NCBI GenBank assembly: GCA_965223405.1
Contig: CBDCWO010000006.1
Coordinates: 1,116,001-1,180,000 of the forward strand
From: CBDCWO01 sp965223405
GTDB taxonomy: Bacteria > Bacteroidota > Bacteroidia > Chitinophagales > Saprospiraceae
DNA: 64,000 nucleotides
Reading direction: 5' to 3'
Translations under genes and position numbers: made by a program
Notes under the pieces: model-generated
What the model was told of the DNA's origin: nothing
What the model saw: the letters and a program-made list of their open reading frames with translations, nothing else
Database searches by the model: none
Part shown: piece after piece, positions 44,294 to 53,321 of the stretch
How the letters are laid out: each line of letters begins with the position of its first letter
How positions within the stretch are numbered: position 1 is the stretch's first letter

Positions 44294-45330
44294 ACCTTAG
44301 TTCGACGAAATTTGCGGCAAAAAAGGAGTATTCCAATCAAAGTTTAATTTTAGACAGGGTTTTTTAGGTAGGAAGTTGTAAGCAACCAAACCAGCTACAA
44401 TATTTACGATAAAATTTAAAGGACTTCTGTGTCTTGAATGTTCAATTTGGCAGATATTTTTAAGTTCATCATTTACGGTTTCAATCAGGGATCGTTTTCT
44501 CAAAATAATTTTATCTGAAATGGTCATTAAGTGATTTTTCATGTTGTTTCTGATGCTAGTAATCAAATGGATACCATCAGAATACAACCAGGAAAATAGT
44601 TTTTTCGAAATGTAGCCTTTATCTCCAAATAGTTTGCCATATAGTTTTTCGGATAAGGGCATCATTACCTTTAGATCCCTGTCATCACAATTTCCTTTAG
44701 TTAAAACGAAATTGATTATTTCTCCAATATCATTTATGACTAAGTGGAGTTTAAAACCAAAAAACCATCCCATTGTTCCTTTCCCCATACTAGCAATGCC
44801 TTTAAATACCTTGTTTTGTTTTATTCTTTTGTTTTTGCATACACGTACTGGTGTTGAATCAATGAAGGAAAGACCATTGCATTGACCTAAACCATGAACT
44901 TGTAAAAAGAAAGCCAAAGGCAAGAATACTTTGGATTGTATTTCCACAAATCGGTTATATGAACAAGTTTGGGGAAACAAATGTAAAAGGTGTTTTTGAA
45001 CATAGTTTATGTAATAATGCTTCAAACATCTGGCACCTGATAAATGGAAGGCGACAAGAATAGTCATAACCTCCGAATAGGAAAGCCTCGGTTTTCTCGG
45101 TTTATATTTACGTTTTTTGACCGTACTAAGAGACATTTTCTGAAGTTCTGGAATAAAGTCAAGGTAAAATTCATCCAATTGAAAGTAAATTTCCGTAAAT
45201 TGTTCATCAGTAAGATTCATTAGAAGTCATTCTATTATTTAATAATTAACTGCTTATCAACTATTAATATATTAAATATATTTGACTTCTTTTGAATCTC
45301 TTGTGTTAAATTATTTGGTCGAACTCAGGT
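44294..45330 (-). mobile_element. IS982-family insertion sequence, complete
   Basis: 1037 bp bounded by terminal inverted repeats. The left end reads ACCTTAGTTCGACGAAAT (44294-44311) and the right end, on the other strand, ACCTGAGTTCGACCAAAT (45313-45330): 16 of 18 match. TTATA flanks both sides (44289-44293 and 45331-45335), a possible 5-bp target duplication. It holds one intact transposase gene, whose stop codon lies inside the left repeat. Confidence 0.85.
44297..45220 (-). CDS. IS982-family transposase
   Basis: DDE transposase of 307 aa. The catalytic triad is visible: Asp121 in LSFIDSTPVRVCKNKR, Asp200 in LFGDKGYISKK and Glu247 in KRSLIETVNDELKNI. MGWFFGFKLHLVINDIGEI is the IS982 signature between them. 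Full length and uninterrupted, so the element is probably active or recently so. The stop codon overlaps the terminal inverted repeat at its downstream end. Confidence 0.93.
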   Translation of the reverse strand: MNLTDEQFTEIYFQLDEFYLDFIPELQKMSLSTVKKRKYKPRKPRLSYSEVMTILVAFHLSGARCLKHYYINYVQKHLLHLFPQTCSYNRFVEIQSKVFLPLAFFLQVHGLGQCNGLSFIDSTPVRVCKNKRIKQNKVFKGIASMGKGTMGWFFGFKLHLVINDIGEIINFVLTKGNCDDRDLKVMMPLSEKLYGKLFGDKGYISKKLFSWLYSDGIHLITSIRNNMKNHLMTISDKIILRKRSLIETVNDELKNICQIEHSRHRSPLNFIVNIVAGLVAYNFLPKKPCLKLNFDWNTPFLPQISSN

Positions 45331-45504
45331 TTATAGGATTTTTTCTCTATTAATAGGTGACATTCTCAAAAAGGAAAAGATACATTTTAAGATTTGCTGA
45401 GTTTTTGGAGTGAACTCATATCTAATTTGTAAAATAGGTCAATAAATTAAGGGATTTCATGGATGCACTATCCAAAAAAAGCCACTAATTTGGGCAGCAA
45501 AGAA

Positions 45505-46452
45505 ATGAAAATGAATTGGAAATATTTATTGTATGCTATATTAATGACCTCAGTCTGGGCTTGTGGAAAAGACGAGGTACAGTCTGATGAATTTATTATT
45601 GGTAAAAATATATACACTACCGAGGTTAATGGTGACCTCCGGGAATATTATGTGCATGTACCTTCTGGTTATGATGGTCTCCAATCGGTTCCGGCAGTGA
45701 TCATGCTTCATGGTGCCTCAGGACGAGGAGAAATCACTTATAATAACTCCGGATGGAAAGAATTGGGAGAAACTGAAAATTTCATAACTATTTTTCCAAC
45801 CGCCTGGAGCTATTGCTGGATAAAGCATACCGGAGTCATTAAAGATACTACTCGCTGGAACAGTTTGCCGGGAGTGTTTACATTTTGTGACGGAGAGATT
45901 CCGCGAGACGATGTAAAATTTCTGCGACAAATGCTCACAGAAATTAATCAACGCCTGATGATTGATACCAAGAAGGTATATATGGTGGGATTCTCAAGTG
46001 GAGCTCAAATGACCTTTCGATGTGCAGTAGAAATGAGTGATGTAATTACCGCCGCCGTTCAATCAGGGGGTACCCATCGCTATGAAACCACGCTAAAACC
46101 AAGTCGGAAGATGCCTATCGTGTTGGAATTGGGTAATTCTGATGCAGCCTGGTTTGAACCTGGAATGTTTCCACCTTTGCCTCTTTTCGACACTTTGCTA
46201 TCCAACTATGGGTTATTTCAAAGAATTATTGATGTTCATGCGACTACCTTTGATTTTGAGCCTACCTATGAATTGAGTGGAGATGAGACTGCTATACTAA
46301 TCGCCACCTTCAAAGGGATACCTGATCCGGATCGAACTTTCAAGTTTACTTTGATCGACGGACTTGATCATTCTTATCCCAACGGAAAAAACCATCCTTT
46401 TTATGGTGCTAAGCACCATTGGGAGTGGATGAAACAGTATTCCTTACCGTAA
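45505..46452 (+). CDS. PHB-depolymerase/feruloyl-esterase-like (CE1/LpqC) lipoprotein
   Basis: 315 aa from the ATG at 45505, which gives the lipoprotein signal MKMNWKYLLYAILMTSVWAC with lipobox SVWAC; the frame is open 14 codons upstream with another ATG. Alpha/beta hydrolase: oxyanion strand VPAVIMLHGASGRGE, nucleophile elbow VYMVGFSSGAQMTFRCA (GxSxG), and the likely catalytic His in LIDGLDHSYPNGKNH near the C-terminus. Family members cleave ester bonds in polyhydroxyalkanoates or plant phenolic esters; the substrate here is unknown. A related lipoprotein esterase is encoded at 49769 on the other strand. Located just outside the IS982 right end. Confidence 0.82.
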   Translation: MKMNWKYLLYAILMTSVWACGKDEVQSDEFIIGKNIYTTEVNGDLREYYVHVPSGYDGLQSVPAVIMLHGASGRGEITYNNSGWKELGETENFITIFPTAWSYCWIKHTGVIKDTTRWNSLPGVFTFCDGEIPRDDVKFLRQMLTEINQRLMIDTKKVYMVGFSSGAQMTFRCAVEMSDVITAAVQSGGTHRYETTLKPSRKMPIVLELGNSDAAWFEPGMFPPLPLFDTLLSNYGLFQRIIDVHATTFDFEPTYELSGDETAILIATFKGIPDPDRTFKFTLIDGLDHSYPNGKNHPFYGAKHHWEWMKQYSLP

Positions 46453-46549
46453 TAAAAAGTGCTGGGATTGGATGTAATATGTTATCATAAATTAAAGTAT
46501 CTCACAACCTCTAAAGAAATTTATTAAATCAACACAACGGACCAACTCA

Positions 46550-48325
46550 ATGAAAAACAGAAAACTAAATTCTTCCTTTTTTTCAAATAGGTTTATGCGA
46601 ATTTATTGGATATTACTTTTATGCTTCACGTGGTCATTCATTACCAAAGGACAGCCTCCGGGGAATGTCATGTTCCAACCCCTCACTGGTGAGGAAAAGA
46701 TCCTGTTTATCCGAGTCATTTATCCGGATGACACTACAGCCATTCTTTCCGATGACATGGCCGCTAAACACGCACAAAATCTGGCCGAAATGATCGAAAT
46801 TAATTCTTACGGACAGTTTAGTATTGATATAGATATCACACCGCAGTTGATGATGCCTCAGCCATCCACCTTTTATGAATTGGATAACAGGCTTTCATTC
46901 GTACGGCTCCGCTCAGATGCCATCCGGGTTGCTGAGGAAGCTGGATTTCCAGAAAGTAATTATGATCGTGAGGGCATCTTCACAAAACATATCTGGCCAC
47001 AAAAATTTACCGGTGTAGGTGGTGTAAACCGTAGAACGTTTTATTCCACATTAAACAATTTGGTCCTATCGGCGCATGAGCTGGGACATACTTTCGATTG
47101 GAGACATGCCTCTTTTTGGAGGGTCACTAATGCCAATCCATTGGATAGTTTCGGAACCCTCATTGAATACGGTGACAAATTTGATAACATGGGTGATGCT
47201 CACGGTGTAAATGGTCCGCATCATTTCAGTCCCTGGTATAAAACACGGGTCGACTGGATTCCACGCAAAAATATTCTGACCGTAAATAAGTCTGGAAATT
47301 ATATTATTCAAGGACTTGAGCTTAAACCGCAACCTGATTCAACAGTCACCTCATATTCCGCGTTACGAATCAGGCGGAATTCGGAAGAAAGTTACTTTAT
47401 ATTCTACAGAAGCCAGGAAGAGTTTGCTAATAAGGGGGCACTAATCGTAAGAGTTGAACCGCGTAATGGATCCCATTCTGTACTGTTGGATATGCATCCG
47501 TTTTCGATGCCCGAACACCAAGATTACCTTGACGCCGCACTAGAACCAGGCGAAACCGTGCATGACCAAGCGGCAGGTATAAAAGTTTCTGTCCTTGAAA
47601 AGAATGCCGATTCCTTATTGGTGCAGGTCACGGTTCCCAATACCACTATACCAAGACTCCCAGCAATCAACTTTATAAGTCCGTCCTGGACTCAAGGAAG
47701 TTTTCAGGGTGACATACAATATGAGGTGACAGCATTTGATCCGGATGTTGAGGCCGTCAACGGTGCCGGTATCGATTCGGTGTTTTTAATTCTTGGATAT
47801 CCGGAAGGTGAAGATCCCTTTGGGGAAGGTACTACTTTCATCCCAATGGCAGATAGCATTTACACTTCACCACCCTATGTGTTTGAAATTGATTCACGTA
47901 AGTTGCCAGACGAGGCTTACCGTTTAATAGCATTCGCGAAAACTCATGATGGCAAACTAAACCTAGCCGTTTTCAATCACCTCATTGATAATACCGGACC
48001 TAGCGCAACAACATCCGTTCATGAGACAGCTTATGGAAATGATATTCAAGTAAAAATCGATGCTTATCCCAATCCATTTTCAACCTCTACAACAATTACC
48101 TACGCTTCGAATTCAGAACAAAAAGCAAATCTTTATATTTATAATTTGAGGGGGCAGATAGTGCGAATGTTCTCACCGCCTCCTATGAATTCAGAGCCTG
48201 TGATAATCGAATGGGACGGTTCTGATCCAGCTGGAAACCCTGTGCCACCAGGGATCTATTATGGTCAGTTGATGGTAGGTCAACAGAGGACTTCCAATTC
48301 CCTGATTTTGATGAGGTTCGAATAA
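46550..48325 (+). CDS. Secreted M6-like zinc metallopeptidase with C-terminal FlgD/T9SS-type domain
   Basis: 591 aa. After a hydrophobic signal segment (IYWILLLCFTWSFITKGQ, about residues 18-35) comes the peptidase domain with LVLSAHELGHTFDWRH: His176, Glu177 and His180 of HExxH. A third ligand may be in the FDNMGDAHGVNGPHHFSP segment downstream. The protein ends with an Ig-like FlgD/T9SS type A-like domain: IDAYPNPFSTSTTITY, IYNLRGQIVRMF, EWDGSDPAGNPVPPGIYYG. So export through the type IX system and attachment or release at the surface are likely. Distance to the M6 immune-inhibitor-A type is uncertain. Confidence 0.8.
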   Translation: MKNRKLNSSFFSNRFMRIYWILLLCFTWSFITKGQPPGNVMFQPLTGEEKILFIRVIYPDDTTAILSDDMAAKHAQNLAEMIEINSYGQFSIDIDITPQLMMPQPSTFYELDNRLSFVRLRSDAIRVAEEAGFPESNYDREGIFTKHIWPQKFTGVGGVNRRTFYSTLNNLVLSAHELGHTFDWRHASFWRVTNANPLDSFGTLIEYGDKFDNMGDAHGVNGPHHFSPWYKTRVDWIPRKNILTVNKSGNYIIQGLELKPQPDSTVTSYSALRIRRNSEESYFIFYRSQEEFANKGALIVRVEPRNGSHSVLLDMHPFSMPEHQDYLDAALEPGETVHDQAAGIKVSVLEKNADSLLVQVTVPNTTIPRLPAINFISPSWTQGSFQGDIQYEVTAFDPDVEAVNGAGIDSVFLILGYPEGEDPFGEGTTFIPMADSIYTSPPYVFEIDSRKLPDEAYRLIAFAKTHDGKLNLAVFNHLIDNTGPSATTSVHETAYGNDIQVKIDAYPNPFSTSTTITYASNSEQKANLYIYNLRGQIVRMFSPPPMNSEPVIIEWDGSDPAGNPVPPGIYYGQLMVGQQRTSNSLILMRFE

Positions 48326-48505
48326 AACAAAGCAATTTGGATATTTTAAAACCACCTTGGCTACCGTTCTTTGGATTTAATATTCACTGGTGTGTGATCA
48401 TCTCTCCGGTAGTTCAGAAAATAAAACGAAAGGATCAAAATCATTAACTGCTTGGTCGGTATAATGGGGATAATATCAGTTCTTATTATCCAATTAGAAT
48501 ATTAA
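48326..48505. other. Spacer before the truncated IS110-like element
   Basis: No gene or RNA recognised in this 180 bp. Confidence 0.4.
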
Positions 48506-49641
48506 ACCCGAATTATGCATTAGAATATCTATTACGAGCCTGGCCAGCCCGTCCAGTTTCATGCATTTGTACTGACATTCATTGTCATAAGTTCTCTCAC
48601 TTTGCACACTATCGTTCTCGACCCCACGGGATCATTCGCTCATGAGGCAAAATCACTGCGGAGCACCTTATTTTACCTGCCTTCCTTTAGTATTGTAATT
48701 GATAATTTATTATCATATTACTATTATCACTATATGTTTCTTTTTGCTACTTTTTCTTTGTTGAATTAACAAAGAAATGTTAGTAACTTAAAAAATAGTG
48801 GAGGTGAACTATCCGCCTGCCTAAGTATATATGACTTATTAGCCGAATTAGTCCTCCGCTATTTTAGATTAAGCACCATGTAGAAATTTAGGTTTTCAGG
48901 CCTACTAAAGGTGATCGTGTTAATCCTTAAAAAACTCTTGTCCAGGCGTAATCTGCTGGTCAGGCAAAAACAATCATTATCCGTATCCTTGAAAGAACAA
49001 AAAGAGGTATTGGATCCTGAATTATTCAAAATCATGAATGATCAGAACAACCAATTATTAGAAATGTATACTGAACAGATCAAGGAGTTGAAACAAATGA
49101 TTGAAGATACCATGGCGGATGATGAAGAAATGAAAACAAATTATGAATTAGCCAAATCAGTAGTAGGAGTTGGACCGGTAATTTCAGCTTATATGATCGC
49201 AATTACTGAAAATTTTACTTGTTTTGAAAATGGTCGAAAATTTAGTACTTATTGTGGAATAGCACCATTTCCATACCAGTCAGGGATAATGAATGGTAAA
49301 TCATCAGTAAGCCATATTGCGAATAAGAATATAAAGGGCTTATTATCAAATGGAGTAAATGCAGCTATTAGATATGATAAAGAATTAGGATTCTATTACT
49401 CCAGAAAATTGGCCGAAGGAAAAGAAAAAGGCGTTGTTTTTAATGCAATTAAAAACAAACTTGTTCATCGGGTTTTTGCCGTAATTAAAAGACAAACACC
49501 TTATGTCAAAATGATGAATTATGCTTAATTAATTTTTTTAATAAATTAATATTTGGTTATTTGTAGAAATTCGAAGTCTTGTATGAAGGCAGGTTGGCCT
49601 TTTTGTCTCTCACGACGAAATCCCAAAGCATAATTCGGGTT
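48506..49641 (+). mobile_element. Truncated IS110-like element bounded by AACCCGAATTATGC inverted repeats
   Basis: AACCCGAATTATGC occurs at 48506-48519 and as its reverse complement at 49628-49641, 1.1 kb apart, around an IS110-type transposase fragment. About 390 nt of noncoding sequence precede the fragment; some of it is GC-rich (cctggccagcccgtccag). Whether the 14-mers are true ends of the element or a dispersed repeat next to it is unclear. Confidence 0.5.
48911..49528 (+). pseudogene. IS110-family transposase, C-terminal part only
   Basis: 205 aa. Matches the linker and the Transposase_20 domain: KKLLSRRNLLVRQKQSLSVS, then AKSVVGVGPVISAYMIAITE, FSTYCGIAPFPYQSG with a Ser-rich loop, and NIKGLLSNGVNAAI. 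The entire DEDD domain is missing, so the protein is not catalytic. The frame begins with GTG (48911) and has no ribosome site, so expression is doubtful. It differs strongly from the intact IS110 transposase at 39514, so it came from a different element. Confidence 0.75.
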
Positions 49642-49768
49642 GAACATTTCAAAATTGCAATTCTCAAAACATTGATTGAATACCTGCTATCCTTCCCTGA
49701 ATTCATGGATAATCAATTTCCAACAAAGCAAAAACTTCTGAGTTAGAACCATTGTAATTCGGCCCACA

Positions 49769-50725
49769 TTATTTTGAAAACTGCTTCAAAAAGTCAACAA
49801 TCGAGTTGGTTCCATCAAATCCAGAATTTTCCAGACTTGGCCAACCGTGTCCATGGTTTTGGATAGCTAGTGCACGTACCCGTGTAGAGGCATTACATGT
49901 TGCAAAATCAATAACATTCACGTTACCCAGTGAGCCTTGCAGGACAATTGTATCAGCATCTCCAACGCTACACTGATTATTTTGGACCCAAAGCATAGTA
50001 GACTCTAAAAAAGAAATGTCGATTCTATCTTTTCCTGAACTTTGTCCTCCATGAAACATCACCGAACCGTCAGACATTCCATGGGTAAGCATAATTGGTA
50101 TGGGAGCTATAGGTGTAACTGTGAGCTTTGGGCTGTTAGCATCAATTTGCCCTCCGACGGTTGAACTTACCGGAGCAGCGGCCGCAAAATATTCCGGGAT
50201 TTCTGCCGCCAGCTTGTGAGTCAACATTCCACCGTTTGATCCACCCATGATGTATATTCGTTTAACATCAATTTTTAACATGTCAGTAAGCTCCTCAATC
50301 ATAGCTTCAACGAAACCAATTTCATCAATATCATGATTTATAGCCGGAGGACAACAATGAATCGCTTTCCATACAGAAAGCCCTTTGTTTTCCTTGTTAT
50401 CACTGCCATTTGGAAATACCAAAATCCAATTTTCTTGCTCACATCTTTCTATCAAATCCTTACGCTTATTAAAAAAAGTCTTCATCGAATTATTGCCGCC
50501 ATGAAAACAAAATAGTAATGGTCGTGCAACAGTATGATCATAATTCTGTGGAATGACAACTTTGTACCATCGCGTCACTGAATTAACCGTCAGGGATCTT
50601 TCGTAATCTCCGGGTTCAAGGCCAACTGGAACAGTATCACCTTTACAAGCTATAAATAAAATAATAATGGCAACATGAATTAACAAGACCGAATGCAAAA
50701 TTCTAATGAAGTGATTATTTATCAT
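49769..50725 (-). CDS. PHB-depolymerase-like (CE1/LpqC) lipoprotein esterase
   Basis: 318 aa from the ATG at 50723-50725. This start gives MINNHFIRILHSVLLIHVAI with lipobox LFIAC; the frame is open 35 codons upstream but adds nothing plausible. Alpha/beta hydrolase: RPLLFCFHGGNNSMKTFF, nucleophile elbow RIYIMGGSNGGMLTHKLA (GGSNGG), an Asp region in IPIMLTHGMSDGSVMF and His in AIQNHGHGWPS. Cys pairs (IHCCPPAI) suggest an oxidising location. Similar in architecture to the esterase at 45505 but clearly diverged, so not a recent copy. Ester substrate unknown; surface-exposed polymer degradation is plausible. Confidence 0.82.
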   Translation of the reverse strand: MINNHFIRILHSVLLIHVAIIILFIACKGDTVPVGLEPGDYERSLTVNSVTRWYKVVIPQNYDHTVARPLLFCFHGGNNSMKTFFNKRKDLIERCEQENWILVFPNGSDNKENKGLSVWKAIHCCPPAINHDIDEIGFVEAMIEELTDMLKIDVKRIYIMGGSNGGMLTHKLAAEIPEYFAAAAPVSSTVGGQIDANSPKLTVTPIAPIPIMLTHGMSDGSVMFHGGQSSGKDRIDISFLESTMLWVQNNQCSVGDADTIVLQGSLGNVNVIDFATCNASTRVRALAIQNHGHGWPSLENSGFDGTNSIVDFLKQFSK

Positions 50726-50964
50726 AATTGGTTTTCTGTTTCTGAAGTATTTATAATATTTCAAAACTAGCATTCCGTTGCCATTAATCCATCCATGATT
50801 TCCAGGATAATACAAAAATGGTCTCAACAAAAGTGGTTTTCTCCTTTAATTAAATTGTTGAATGATTAACATCATATCGAATTATCAATAATTATTAGAT
50901 ATATCACGTTGTAATTTTAGGGAAGCATTCATTTTCGATCACCTCATTACGAAAATTGTACAAG

Positions 50965-53253
50965 ATGAGATACCACTTCCTGCTTTCTCTTTGTTTGCTT
51001 TGTCAATATCATGCTTTTACCAGCCATATCATTGGCGGGGATTTCTCTTACCGTTTCCTACAGATGGACGGTCCGAATCAGTATCGATATGAGATTACAC
51101 TTAGAATTTACCGCGATTGTAGGGATCCAAAAAATCCGCTATTTGATGACCCTGCCTATCTGGGCTTATTCCTGATAGGGCCGGATCGCAACCTGACTTT
51201 TAGGGAAGAGATTGCCGTTTCACCCGGTACCATATCCACATTCAATTATAAAAACAACCCGTGCTTAATCACCGGGGATAATATTTGTATTGAAGAGACC
51301 ACTTATATATTTGAAAAGGTGTTTAATCTCATTTCTCAGGATTATTTCATTACTTACCAACGTTGCTGCCGAAATGGGTCCAATATTGTAAGCCCTGAGA
51401 AAACCGGTATAACATTTTCACTCACCATCTCGCCGTCCTCAATATCATCTCAAAATAGCAGCCCAAAGTTCTTTCAATTTAATGAATACGTGATCTGTCA
51501 GGAAGTTCCCTATTTTATTGACTTTAGTGCCAAGGATCCAGATGGAGATTCTTTGGTGTATAGCTTCTGTACACCATTTGCTGGAGGAGGGTTGGGCTTT
51601 TCGGAAGAAAATGACACGGTAATGTACCAGTGTGACGGATTGACCCCCAGACCATCTTTTTGTATACCTGAATTAGTACCGGTGAGGTACCGTACTTCAC
51701 CTCTGCCCTTTTTTCCTTCTTACTCGGTAAAAAAGCCGATATGGGGTAATCCGGTATTGGATTCTAAAACCGGTTTTTTGACTGGTGGTCCAAAGTCGCC
51801 AGAAATAAGGTCAGTTGGGGAAGTCCATTTAATCAGTGTCTGTGTTTCAGAATATCGCAACTCTCAACTACTTAGTACAATAAGTAAAGAATTTGAATTT
51901 TACAATGTTTCTTGCTTTGATCCGCAGGCAAAAATACGTCCAACGTATCTAGACGGCGAAATTCCAACCGTGCTTAACTGTACGAATAATCCGTTTAATT
52001 TGGTCAACCATTCTGAGCCGGAAGAAGATATTTTTGCTTATGATTGGAATATCATCAACCGGAACAATAAATATCATTTTGAAGACCGAAATCCATTAAT
52101 TGAAATTAACCTTGACCAGCCTTCAGATACATTTTATACACAATTAATCATAAACGGAGGTACCATCTGTGCAGATTCAGTTGAAATGGTATTTGTAAGA
52201 CATCCCGAACTTATCGCAGACTTTGCCGTAGATTTTGATTCGTGTCAAGTCGCTCCCATTCACTTCAATAGTCTCTCAGGATCTATTTATCCCATCACTA
52301 TCAAAGAGTATATTTGGAAAAGTGTTTGGGAAAATGGATTTACAAATATTGGCACAGGTCCTCAGCTGGAATACGCCTTTAAAGACTGGAAAGAATATGA
52401 AATTTGTCATATTGTTGAAGATGTGAATAGATGCAGAGATACTATTAATAAACCTTTATCTTATTTCCCGGTTCCCGATACCCTGATGGGGTATGATTCT
52501 TTGGTGGGTTGCGGAGAGGTAACCTATGATTACAATGGGTTGAAAAAAATCAAATTCTCAGATGCCTATCAATTCGAGTGGAATTATATGGATGGATCCC
52601 ATAGTAATGAAATGAATGTATCGCATGTATACAATCAACCCGGTGAGTTTGATGTGAACATTACTATCACTTCTCCTAATGGATGTCAATATGCTCAAAA
52701 TGTAGCCAATATTCGTGTTTTACCAGATCGAAATTATGCAATTGAATGTTCAGCCCAAGAAATTAGTTTAGATGATCCTAAAGGTCGTTTCTGGTCCCAA
52801 TTTGAAGACGGTGACCATAAACAATGGATTGTTGATGGGATATATCAAACCGACAAGGATACTTTTGACCATCTGTTCCATGGACCTGGGCGGTATTGGA
52901 TAGAGTTGGAAGTATGGAATGGAGCCTGTACCCATAGATCCAGAAAAGAAGTCGTTATATTTCCTGAGGACTTGATCTTTCTTCCCAATATTTTTACTCC
53001 CAATTCAGACGGAAGCAATGATTATTATATGGGGGAAGGAAAGTTGGAGTTTATCCAGACTTATGAAATGAAGATCTGGGACCGCTGGGGTCAACTACTA
53101 TTTTTCACAGCAGATCCTAATTCCGGTTGGGATGGAAATGTAAGTAAAAATGGGAAAATCGCGGCACCAGGTGTATATGTATGTCAATTGGTGATAAAGG
53201 ATGTATTTGACAAAACACATATTTACCATCAAACGGTTACCTTGGTCAGATAA
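50965..53253 (+). CDS. Secreted T9SS type B protein with SHIIGGD N-terminal region (paralog 1)
   Basis: 762 aa from the ATG at 50965; the frame extends to a TTG three codons earlier. The start MRYHFLLSLCLLCQYHAF is a signal peptide, followed by TSHIIGGDFSYRFLQMDG and YRYEITLRIYRDC, a segment typical of large Saprospiria surface proteins. Cys-rich blocks (YFITYQRCCRNGSNIV) and a DPDGDSLVYSFCTPFAGGG stretch follow; a PKD-like fold is near residue 525-600 (SHVYNQPGEFDVNITITSPN). The end is a gliding-motility/type B sorting domain (FLPNIFTPNSDGSNDYYMGE, IWDRWGQLLFF, closing HIYHQTVTLVR). Exported through the outer membrane and held at the surface. Function unknown. Confidence 0.87.
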   Translation: MRYHFLLSLCLLCQYHAFTSHIIGGDFSYRFLQMDGPNQYRYEITLRIYRDCRDPKNPLFDDPAYLGLFLIGPDRNLTFREEIAVSPGTISTFNYKNNPCLITGDNICIEETTYIFEKVFNLISQDYFITYQRCCRNGSNIVSPEKTGITFSLTISPSSISSQNSSPKFFQFNEYVICQEVPYFIDFSAKDPDGDSLVYSFCTPFAGGGLGFSEENDTVMYQCDGLTPRPSFCIPELVPVRYRTSPLPFFPSYSVKKPIWGNPVLDSKTGFLTGGPKSPEIRSVGEVHLISVCVSEYRNSQLLSTISKEFEFYNVSCFDPQAKIRPTYLDGEIPTVLNCTNNPFNLVNHSEPEEDIFAYDWNIINRNNKYHFEDRNPLIEINLDQPSDTFYTQLIINGGTICADSVEMVFVRHPELIADFAVDFDSCQVAPIHFNSLSGSIYPITIKEYIWKSVWENGFTNIGTGPQLEYAFKDWKEYEICHIVEDVNRCRDTINKPLSYFPVPDTLMGYDSLVGCGEVTYDYNGLKKIKFSDAYQFEWNYMDGSHSNEMNVSHVYNQPGEFDVNITITSPNGCQYAQNVANIRVLPDRNYAIECSAQEISLDDPKGRFWSQFEDGDHKQWIVDGIYQTDKDTFDHLFHGPGRYWIELEVWNGACTHRSRKEVVIFPEDLIFLPNIFTPNSDGSNDYYMGEGKLEFIQTYEMKIWDRWGQLLFFTADPNSGWDGNVSKNGKIAAPGVYVCQLVIKDVFDKTHIYHQTVTLVR

Positions 53254-53321
53254 TTTTCAATAGAATCACCCGAATTTATGTATCTTATGATTACGAAATG
53301 TGGTTTTATTTATTCCATAAA

